From positions 78,872 to 142,871 of the forward strand of contig CAVYTF010000028.1 in the NCBI GenBank assembly GCA_963771435.1: a stretch of 64,000 nucleotides of DNA, read 5' to 3'. The position numbers were made by a program, and so were the translations under genes. This DNA is from CAVYTF01 sp963771435. Lineage in GTDB: Bacteria > Bacteroidota > Bacteroidia > Chitinophagales > Chitinophagaceae. Shown here one piece after another: positions 27,583-34,689 of this stretch. Numbering within the stretch: position 1 is the stretch's first letter; each line of letters starts with the position of its first letter. The notes beneath the pieces are model-generated. The model saw only the letters and a list, made by a program, of their open reading frames with translations, made no database searches and was not told the origin of the DNA.

Positions 27583-28896
27583 TCAAAAGTTATATTTCAA
27601 ACCCAATGAAATGCCTGTCATGTTTATTTGCTGTTTAAATAGTGGAAATTGAGGTGTTGCTATGTAAGACGGGCGGTACATAAAATAAGGCTCTGCAAAC
27701 AAATTCATGTTACGATTCAGCCGTTGAGTAAATGCCAAGCCGAAATATAAACTGATACCTGTATTTTTTCTATAAATATTTACAGGATTGCCTGTGCTGT
27801 CATAAAATGCACTGCCTTTGGTGGAAGCGGAAAGGTTGAAAATCGCTCCTGCATGGATAGTAGTTGTAAAATTACCGGGGATCATATTATAACCAAAAAT
27901 AAGAGGGGCATCAAGATTCCTGTATATAACCTTTGTTTTTGGGCGAGCGCTATCGTTGGTTGGCTGTATCATATTTACCTGCGAATACAATAACCCTGTT
28001 TGTGCTGAAAACTTTTTTCCAAAGGTTTTTCCTATACTTGCTCCCATTGTGTAGGATAATTTCATTTGTGAATAATAAAGGGGATTATATATATTATCAG
28101 GTGTGTATTTGCTGATAGGAATGGCAGGCGAAAAGTAAACAGTGAAAAAAGTATTTCTGTTACGTGCAACTGCCTTACTTTTTTTAGAAGAGGTGTCTCT
28201 TTTTGCATGCGAAGCTGTATCTTTTTTTGATATACTTTCTTGGGAAGGATCTTTTGCCAATGGATCAGAAGTTACTGTATTCATTGAGGTTGCCTTATCA
28301 TTACCCTTTGGCTTTTCATAGCTACCATTATTAGCTACTGATGCGTCGGTTATGTTTTTTGTATTTTCCATACTGTCAGCCTTTCCTGTACCGGCGCTTA
28401 ATTCTTTCTTTTCTTCCAACGTGTTTTTCTTAAGAGAAGAAGGCTTGTTGTTGGCGTAAAGGGGCCTTTCTTGCTTATGATTTATAGGTTGCGTAGCTTT
28501 TGGGTAAATATCTTGTGTGGCATCTCCGGAGATAGCATCAGTTGCATTAGCAGATGTTTCGTTAGTTTCTTTTTTAGCGGGCTTGTTCTTTTCTTTTCCC
28601 TGTTGCGGCAAAGGCTCTTTTTGCTTATCGCTTATTAATGCCGTATCCTTATTGTTTCCTCGTACTGTTTTCTGTTTAACCAGTGATGTATAGGTTGCAT
28701 TATGGCTGTTTGTGCTTTTTTGCATTAAGAAATAACCTGCCATAAAAGATGCAGGCAGCAATGCCATAAATAACCAAAAGAAAAAATATCTTCTTTTCTT
28801 TTTACCCATTATTCTTTCCCACATGTCATCAGGCACCTGTGAAGGATGCTTCAAAAGCTTATCCCTGAAAAACTTATTATACTGGTCTTCATTCAT
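27583..28896 (-). CDS. Inner-membrane-anchored protein with C-terminal beta-barrel domain, partner of an ECF sigma factor
   Basis: 438 residues from MNEDQYNKFFRDKLLKHPSQ, whose ATG overlaps the sigma-factor gene end by 8 bases. Order: short cytosolic segment (about 1-35, VPDDMWERIMGKKKRR), one transmembrane helix (YFFFWLFMALLPASFMAGYF), a long polar Lys/Asn/Ser/Thr linker (about 60-240), then a domain with outer-membrane beta-barrel features (FSAQTGLLYSQVNMIQP ... GISLGLKYNF). The position is that of an anti-sigma factor. The beta-barrel-like end is typical of PorT/OMP_b-brl proteins. How one chain could reach both membranes is unclear. Confidence 0.8.
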   Translation of the reverse strand: MNEDQYNKFFRDKLLKHPSQVPDDMWERIMGKKKRRYFFFWLFMALLPASFMAGYFLMQKSTNSHNATYTSLVKQKTVRGNNKDTALISDKQKEPLPQQGKEKNKPAKKETNETSANATDAISGDATQDIYPKATQPINHKQERPLYANNKPSSLKKNTLEEKKELSAGTGKADSMENTKNITDASVANNGSYEKPKGNDKATSMNTVTSDPLAKDPSQESISKKDTASHAKRDTSSKKSKAVARNRNTFFTVYFSPAIPISKYTPDNIYNPLYYSQMKLSYTMGASIGKTFGKKFSAQTGLLYSQVNMIQPTNDSARPKTKVIYRNLDAPLIFGYNMIPGNFTTTIHAGAIFNLSASTKGSAFYDSTGNPVNIYRKNTGISLYFGLAFTQRLNRNMNLFAEPYFMYRPSYIATPQFPLFKQQINMTGISLGLKYNF

Positions 28897-29431
28897 CTCC
28901 GGAAGATTTTTGTTGTAAAAGAATTTGTTCCTGCAATGCCTTTTTTGCTTTTGCCAACTGGCTTCTGCTGGTTCCGCTGGTAATATTAAGCATTGCGGCA
29001 ATTTCATTGTGGCTGTATCCCTCCAATACATACATATTAAAAACAACCCTGTAGCCGGTTGGTAAATTGCTTATCAGTTGTAATATTTCCTGCTCCTCCA
29101 ACGCTGCAAAAGGGTCTGTATCTTCAGGGGACACTTCTTCCATGGATTCATCGATCGCTGAGAACCGGATCGTTTTCTTTTGTAAAATTCTTAATGCAGC
29201 ATTTACCATAATGCGTTTAAGCCAACCTTCTAAAGAACCTTCGAATTTGTATTGATGTATATATTTGAAGATCCTTATAAACCCTTCCTGGAGCATATCT
29301 TCAGCCTGTGCTGTGGTAGATGCATACCTGTTACAGATGGTCATCATGATGCCAGCATACGTATCAAAAAGTAATTTTTGGCAGGCTGTATTCTTGTTTT
29401 TACAGCCGCTTATTAATTCTTGTTCAGTCAA
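28889..29431 (-). CDS. RNA polymerase ECF sigma-70 factor
   Basis: 180 residues, TTG start (TTGACTGAACAAG). Region 2: AEDMLQEGFIRIFKYIHQYK and LEGWLKRIMVNAAL. Region 4: LPTGYRVVFNMYVLEGYSHN followed by the helix-turn-helix EIAAMLNITSGTSRSQLAKA. It should direct polymerase to a small regulon under control of the overlapping downstream gene. A palindrome upstream (29495-29521) may be its target. Confidence 0.95.
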   Translation of the reverse strand: MTEQELISGCKNKNTACQKLLFDTYAGIMMTICNRYASTTAQAEDMLQEGFIRIFKYIHQYKFEGSLEGWLKRIMVNAALRILQKKTIRFSAIDESMEEVSPEDTDPFAALEEQEILQLISNLPTGYRVVFNMYVLEGYSHNEIAAMLNITSGTSRSQLAKAKKALQEQILLQQKSSGDE

Positions 29432-29494
29432 TCACCGGAGAATTAAGTTGTACATGGGGTAAAGATACCCTGTTGCTGAAAAATGTTGCCTGGG

Positions 29495-29521
29495 GGCAGT
29501 TTTCTATAAAAATAAACTGCC
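29495..29521. promoter_or_regulatory. Inverted repeat in the ECF/DinB divergent region
   Basis: Perfect 8-base arms GGCAGTTT and AAACTGCC with an 11-base spacer, 64 bases before the sigma-factor start. Candidate operator; a structural role at the 5' end of a transcript is also possible. Confidence 0.4.
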
Positions 29522-29659
29522 TTAAAGAAATTATTCATTCTCTACTTTAATAATGTAAAGAGGGCTATTCCGCAAGGACATGCGAAGAAAAAGATTAGTT
29601 TTTGATCTGAAGTTGCTTAATTTTAAGCTGTTTATTCTAAAAAATATAAATCTAATAAA

Positions 29660-30145
29660 ATGAAAGATTTTACTGAACAGATCATCAAACAGGTCGTGAA
29701 CGCATGGGCTGCACAAAACAAGGCAGTGACGGGATATTTTAATAAATATGACGACAGTGTTTATTTACAGGAATTGGCGCCCGGCCGCAACAGGGCCATA
29801 TATGTGTTTGGGCATATCATTGCTGTTAACGACAGGTTGTTGGCCATGCTTGGGCTTGGTGAACCCCTTTTTCCTCAGCTGCAGGAAACATTTATAACTG
29901 AGCCTGACAGATCAGTTGCCAACCTGCCCTCTTTGGGTGAGTTGAAAGAAAACTGGGAGAAATTAAATGCTACGCTTACTGACCATTTTAATGCCATGAC
30001 CGCGGAAGACTGGATGAGCAGGCACACTTCTGTTTCACCCGAAGACTTTGAACGCGAGCCTATGCGCAATAAACTCAATGTACTGATCAGCAGGACCAAT
30101 CATCAATGTTATCATATAGGGCAGTTGAACCTTTTAAAGGCATAA
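29660..30145 (+). CDS. DinB family protein
   Basis: 161 residues of mostly helical sequence. The DinB/YfiT-like four-helix pattern has the metal-ligand histidines at YVFGHIIAVNDRLLAMLG and near the C-terminus in NHQCYHIGQLNLLKA. The family includes thiol-dependent transferases; the substrate is unknown. Reads away from the ECF sigma gene. Confidence 0.85.
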   Translation: MKDFTEQIIKQVVNAWAAQNKAVTGYFNKYDDSVYLQELAPGRNRAIYVFGHIIAVNDRLLAMLGLGEPLFPQLQETFITEPDRSVANLPSLGELKENWEKLNATLTDHFNAMTAEDWMSRHTSVSPEDFEREPMRNKLNVLISRTNHQCYHIGQLNLLKA

Positions 30146-30256
30146 ACGACCCCTTGTGGTTGCAGTTTAAGAGTAATGCCTTCTCATCAACATTAAACAG
30201 CGAAACGGGCGTTAAGGACAGTAGAGGCTGACTGTATAAATCCTTTATTTTGTTTT

Positions 30257-31363
30257 ATGGCAGGATCGTATAAACAGTTGCGGGCTACTTTTGCTTTGGC
30301 CAGGGCCAGTTTAAGAGCAACGCTGCGCAGCCCTACCTCTGTTGTGTTCTCGCTTCTTTTTCCTATTATATTTATTGTTGTGTTTGGCTCAATGGTCGAC
30401 AACACTGTTGTTGAATTGAAGGTTGCTTTGTCGCCGGCCTGTGACACAAGTAATGTAGTATATGACGCTATAAAGAAGATCAGCAATATCAGTATTGACA
30501 AAAGCCTGTCTCCCCCTGATGCGATAGATGCATTAAAAAAAGGAAGGCTGACAGCGATCATTGATATTAAAAAAGATAGTAGTAATTCGCCTGTTCCGCA
30601 CTTTAATATACTGGTGGAATCAAGCGCTTCTTCTGCTGATGCGGCGGGTTTACTGCATACCTTGTTAATGAATGTTGTTGCTTCAATTAACGAGCATGTT
30701 TTTCCGGCCAACCCATCTATAGCTTCATTAAGCAGTAAAGAATTGCCCGGCCGCATTTACCGGCAGATAGATTTTATTCTTCCGGGTCAGCTTGGTTTTT
30801 CTTTACTCATGGCCGGCGTTTTTGGTTCTGCTTTTCTTTTATTCAGCCTCCGGAAAGACCTCGTATTGAAACGGCTTTCAGCAACACCTATTAGCCGTGC
30901 GAACCTCATTTTTGGGGAAATGCTGAGCCGCCTTTTCTTTCATGTCATCAGCTTTATCATCATGGTTGCCCTTGGGTATTTTGCTTTCAAGTTTACACTG
31001 GTCAACGGGCTGTTCACCTTTGTTGAAATGCTTTTCTTTTCTCTTTTCGGGCTTATTATTTTCATGGGTATTGGCTTTATCATCAGCGGTGTTGTGCAGA
31101 GTGAGAGTTCGATAGCGCCTGTTGCAAATACCGTTACGCTGCCTCAAATATTATTATGCGGCCTTTTTTTCCCGGTTGAAAATTTCCCTAAGTGGCTGCA
31201 ATCGTTCTGTAATATATTGCCACTTAGTTTTTTTGTTGACGGGCTTAGGAAAATAGCTTTTGAAGGGGCGCATGTTTGGCAAATGCCCATGCAGCTTGGG
31301 GGGCTTTGTGTTTGGGCTGTTATTATAAGTGTTATTAGTGTGAAGGTTTTTAAGTGGGAATAA
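30257..31363 (+). CDS. ABC-2 type transporter permease
   Basis: 368 residues. TM1 at about 28-45 (VVFSLLFPIIFIVVFGSMVD), a large extracytoplasmic loop (about 50-180), then five C-terminal helices including LIIFMGIGFIISGVVQ and LPQILLCGLFFPVENFPKWL, the ABC-2 exporter layout (DrrB/YhgE type). No ATP-binding gene is adjacent, so its ATPase must be encoded elsewhere or the gene was separated from it. Confidence 0.88.
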   Translation: MAGSYKQLRATFALARASLRATLRSPTSVVFSLLFPIIFIVVFGSMVDNTVVELKVALSPACDTSNVVYDAIKKISNISIDKSLSPPDAIDALKKGRLTAIIDIKKDSSNSPVPHFNILVESSASSADAAGLLHTLLMNVVASINEHVFPANPSIASLSSKELPGRIYRQIDFILPGQLGFSLLMAGVFGSAFLLFSLRKDLVLKRLSATPISRANLIFGEMLSRLFFHVISFIIMVALGYFAFKFTLVNGLFTFVEMLFFSLFGLIIFMGIGFIISGVVQSESSIAPVANTVTLPQILLCGLFFPVENFPKWLQSFCNILPLSFFVDGLRKIAFEGAHVWQMPMQLGGLCVWAVIISVISVKVFKWE

Positions 31364-31375
31364 GTTTACTGTACC

Positions 31376-32029
31376 CTATTCAACAAATATTTTTTTTGCT
31401 GCTTCTGCGCTTAGATACACTTCTTTTTTCCCTTTTAATTCTACCAAAACGGATCTGTCGAAATCATGTATTTCTTTTATTGTGATCGCATCGTTTAACT
31501 GGATATTTTGTTTGTTGAGGTAACGGAGGAAATCAGCAGAGTTATCTGATACGCCTGTGATCCTTACCTTTTTATCAAGTGCTGTTTCTCCCAATGGTTT
31601 TGATTTTAAAACAGCTAAGCGGCCATTAGAATTTGGTATAGGATCGCCATGCGGATCATATTTGGGAAACCTAAGAAACTTTTCCAGGCGGTCGGGCAGG
31701 TCATTACCCCCCACATGCTCCAGTTGCTCTGCAATGTCATGTACTTCATCCCACTTATAATCTAGCTTGTCATGTAAAAAAACCTCCCAAAGACGGTGCT
31801 TCCTTATAATTTGTAAGGCCAGGTTAGACCCAAGTTCGCGAAGTTTAACCCCACTGACCTTATCATAAGAAATTAGTTTTTTATCGGAGAGCTTTTTGAT
31901 CATATCTATTACAGAGGCTGTATTATGTGCCAACGTTTCTGCAATTGCTGTCAATGTGATTTTATTGTCCGACTCCCGCGATAAACGGAAAATAGATTTT
32001 AAGTAATTCTCTTCGGAGACAGTGAGCAT
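31376..32029 (-). CDS. mntR: DtxR/MntR-family metal-dependent repressor
   Basis: 217 residues in three parts: winged HTH (about 1-62; ETLAHNTASVIDMIKKLSDK), metal-binding dimerisation domain (RKHRLWEVFLHDKL, EVHDIAEQLEHVGG, carrying the His/Glu ligands), and a C-terminal FeoA/SH3-like domain (KVRITGVSDNSADFLRYL). Divergent from an Nramp transporter gene with a palindromic site between them, so Mn(II)- or Fe(II)-dependent repression of that gene is the likely role. Confidence 0.92.
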   Translation of the reverse strand: MLTVSEENYLKSIFRLSRESDNKITLTAIAETLAHNTASVIDMIKKLSDKKLISYDKVSGVKLRELGSNLALQIIRKHRLWEVFLHDKLDYKWDEVHDIAEQLEHVGGNDLPDRLEKFLRFPKYDPHGDPIPNSNGRLAVLKSKPLGETALDKKVRITGVSDNSADFLRYLNKQNIQLNDAITIKEIHDFDRSVLVELKGKKEVYLSAEAAKKIFVE

Positions 32030-32082
32030 ATAAAAATAATTTTACTGGCCTGTAAAAGTAGGCAGATTAATTGTAAATATAA

Positions 32083-32100
32083 AATTAGGCATGACTAATT
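32083..32100. promoter_or_regulatory. Probable MntR/DtxR operator
   Basis: Perfect palindrome AATTAG-N6-CTAATT with the TTAG...CTAA core of DtxR-family sites, in the mntR/mntH divergent promoter region, 48 bases before the mntH start at 32149. Confidence 0.65.
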
Positions 32101-32130
32101 AAAATTATTAGTATGTTATATTTTTATTTG

Positions 32131-32138
32131 TATGTTTG
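32131..32138 (+). promoter_or_regulatory. Probable -7 box for mntH (TATGTTTG)
   Basis: TAnnTTTG match 11 bases before the ATG at 32149. It lies inside the first codons of the longer reading from 32113, which favours the downstream start and implies a very short or absent leader. Confidence 0.45.
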
Positions 32139-32148
32139 CACTGTGAAA

Positions 32149-33471
32149 ATGGGTAATAAAGCATGGAGAAAAGAGAATACTTCTAATTCACTTTCCGAGG
32201 TATTTGCATCAATCAAAGTACCGCACGGTACTAATTTCTGGAGAAATTTATTTGCATTCACAGGCCCCGGCCTAATGATAGCAGTAGGATATATGGACCC
32301 CGGCAACTGGGCTACAGATATTGCAGGCGGTTCCCAATATGGCTACACGCTTTTGTCCGTCATCTTTATTTCTAACTTATTTGCTATAGTTCTTCAGTAT
32401 GTTGCTCTAAAGCTGGGCGTTGCAACAGAGCGGGATCTGGCACAGGCATGCCATGACCATTATCGCCCGGTTACCAATTTTATCTTGTGGATCTTTTGCG
32501 AAATAGCCATTGCCGCCTGTGACCTTGCAGAAGTGATCGGCTCTGCAATAGCCTTAAACCTGTTATTCCATATTCCCCTAACATGGGGCGTACTTCTCAC
32601 TGCACTTGATGTATTGCTGATTTTGTTTTTGCAGTATAAAGGATTCCGCTTAATTGAAAGCATAGTTACATCGCTCATATTTGTTTTATTGATCTGTTTT
32701 GGGTATGAGATGGTCATGTCTAAGCCCGAACTGCTCCCTATGTTAAAAGGGCTTTTACCGCAAAAGGAAATAATTACCAACCCTTCCATGTTATACATTG
32801 CGATAGGCATTCTTGGCGCAACTGTAATGCCCCATAACCTTTACCTGCATTCAAGCATTGTGCAAACACGCAATTACCCGCGTACAGAAGAAGGGAAAAA
32901 GAAGGCCATCAAATATGCATCCATAGACAGCACAGTGGCATTGTTGTTTGCATTTTTTATCAACGCGGCCATATTGATCGTGGCAAGCGCCACTTTTCAT
33001 ACAAGCGGGCATAAAGAGGTGGCAGATATAACAGATGCACACCGATTGCTTACACCGTTACTTGGTACATCACTTGCAAGCCTCGTGTTTGCTGTGGCGC
33101 TTCTCGCATCGGGCCAAAACTCCACATTGACGGGAACACTTGCCGGGCAAGTAGTAATGGAGGGATTTATTCATATACGGTTAAAACCATGGCAGCGGAG
33201 GTTAATTACAAGAGTTATTGCCATACTTCCTGCTTTTATTATAACATTTATGTATGGAGAAAAGGGAACTGCAAACCTCCTGGTGCTCAGCCAGGTCATA
33301 CTCTCCATGCAATTGAGCTTTGCCGTGATACCGCTTATACTATTCACCAACGATCCTGCCAAAATGGGAGCTTTTGTAAACACCCTCCCAATGAAAATTA
33401 TTGTGTGGGCAGTTGCTGCAATTATTCTCGTCTTGAATGTTTATCTTCTATGGGGTACTTTGTTTAAATAA
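32149..33471 (+). CDS. mntH: Nramp family divalent metal (Mn/Fe) transporter
   Basis: 440 residues from MGNKAWRKENTSNSLSEVFA. About 11 TM helices. The metal-binding motif of TM1 (MDPGNWATDIAGGS) and that of TM6 (ATVMPHNLYLHSSIVQ) are both intact. Proton-coupled import of Mn(II)/Fe(II) at the inner membrane. Divergent from mntR and presumably repressed by it. An upstream ATG (32113) would place the -7 box inside the gene. Confidence 0.94.
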   Translation: MGNKAWRKENTSNSLSEVFASIKVPHGTNFWRNLFAFTGPGLMIAVGYMDPGNWATDIAGGSQYGYTLLSVIFISNLFAIVLQYVALKLGVATERDLAQACHDHYRPVTNFILWIFCEIAIAACDLAEVIGSAIALNLLFHIPLTWGVLLTALDVLLILFLQYKGFRLIESIVTSLIFVLLICFGYEMVMSKPELLPMLKGLLPQKEIITNPSMLYIAIGILGATVMPHNLYLHSSIVQTRNYPRTEEGKKKAIKYASIDSTVALLFAFFINAAILIVASATFHTSGHKEVADITDAHRLLTPLLGTSLASLVFAVALLASGQNSTLTGTLAGQVVMEGFIHIRLKPWQRRLITRVIAILPAFIITFMYGEKGTANLLVLSQVILSMQLSFAVIPLILFTNDPAKMGAFVNTLPMKIIVWAVAAIILVLNVYLLWGTLFK

Positions 33472-33480
33472 TAATTTGAC

Positions 33481-33860
33481 ATGAGATAGCAAAAGGGAGT
33501 GATGAGATAGCAAAAGGGAGTGATGAGATATCAGAAAGGAGTGATGAGATATCAGAGAGGAGTGATGAGATATCAGAAAGGAGTATGAAATATCAGAAAG
33601 GAGTGATGAGATAGCAGAAGGGAGCTATGAGATATCAGAAAGGAGTGATTAGATATCAGAAGGGAGCGATGAGATAGCAGAAGGGAGTGGTGAGATAGCA
33701 GAAAGTAGTGGTGAGATAGCAGAAGGGAGCGATGAGATAGCAGAAGGGAGTGATGAGATATCAGAAGGGAGCGATGAGATAGCAGAAGGGAGCGATGAGA
33801 TAGCAGAAGGGAGTGGTGAGATAGCAAAAAGGAGTGATGAAATAGCAGAAAGGAGTAGAA
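33481..33860. repeat. Minisatellite: about 18 x 21 nt
   Basis: A 21-nt unit (GATGAGATAGCAGAAGGGAG plus T) repeated about 18 times; variants alternate ATAGCAG/ATATCAG and AAGGGAG/AAAGGAG, and one unit is 20 nt long (near 33583). One forward frame reads DEIAEGS heptads without stops; another meets TAG in every unit. No gene is supported. It fills the gap after mntH. Confidence 0.9.
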
Positions 33861-33921
33861 TCGAAAAGAGATACGCGCAACAGCACAAAGAAATATTTAA
33901 TTTTAAAAGGAGATAAAACCC

Positions 33922-33929
33922 TATCTTTA
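33922..33929 (+). promoter_or_regulatory. Possible -7 box for the TonB operon (TATCTTTA)
   Basis: One mismatch to TAnnTTTG, 15 bases before the start at 33945. Confidence 0.35.
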
Positions 33930-33944
33930 TCTTACTAAATACTT

Positions 33945-34688
33945 ATGATTGTTTCACGCTTTGTTTCTTTTATTTTCTTCTTTTATTTGAACTTAGGTTC
34001 TATTAATTGCATACAGGCACAAGAACCGCAGGACTCTTTGGTTTACGCGTCGGCAGTTAATAATTTATCTAAACTGTTTGAAATGAGTGTTAATGAAAAT
34101 ATGCACCTCTATAACGGAAGTGAGTATGTGTTTTCGGGACACAATATCCAGGGAGTTCCTTATTTTAATTCAGACAGCCTGATAAATGCTGTAATTAGCT
34201 ATAATAATGTTGTTTATAGAGATGTGCCTGCCTATTATGATCTTACCACGGATAAGATAATTATTAAAGATGAGTACCAGCAGTTTTTTATACAACTGCT
34301 ATCTGAAAAAGTTGATTCATTTTCCCTGGCTCAACATGTCTTTATAAATATTGATTCTGCTAAGGCGAATCACTTTTTATTTAAACCGGGCTTTTATGAA
34401 AGATTATACAATAGTGATGAGTTATCGTTGTTTGCGAGAAGAGAAAAAGCAATTGAGAACTATATTGTTGAGGGTGTTGCACAATCAAAATTTGTACAAT
34501 ACGATCATTATTTTATAAAAAAAGATGGTATTTTTTATGCGATAGAAGGTAAAAATGAACTTCTGAATCTTTTAGATGATAAGAAGGATGCATTAGAAAA
34601 ATATATCAGAAAGGATAAAATAAATTTCAAAAAAGATCTTGAAAACTCATTGACTCAAACTGTTACTTACTATTCTGAAATAAAGTAA
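33945..34688 (+). CDS. Secreted hypothetical protein, first gene of TonB receptor operon
   Basis: 247 residues; signal peptide (RFVSFIFFFYLNLGSINCIQA). The body is polar with Tyr/Asn-rich strands (NMHLYNGSEYVFSGHNIQGV) and a Lys-rich helical C-terminus (DDKKDALEKYIRKDKINFKK). One base separates it from the TonB receptor gene. Similar small proteins precede receptors of this type in Bacteroidota, but I know no function. Confidence 0.7.
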   Translation: MIVSRFVSFIFFFYLNLGSINCIQAQEPQDSLVYASAVNNLSKLFEMSVNENMHLYNGSEYVFSGHNIQGVPYFNSDSLINAVISYNNVVYRDVPAYYDLTTDKIIIKDEYQQFFIQLLSEKVDSFSLAQHVFINIDSAKANHFLFKPGFYERLYNSDELSLFARREKAIENYIVEGVAQSKFVQYDHYFIKKDGIFYAIEGKNELLNLLDDKKDALEKYIRKDKINFKKDLENSLTQTVTYYSEIK

Positions 34689-34689
34689 A

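Noticed and set aside
33481..33860. CRISPR array
   Set aside because: Units are contiguous 21-mers without distinct spacers and there are no cas genes; the same holds for the other two minisatellites.
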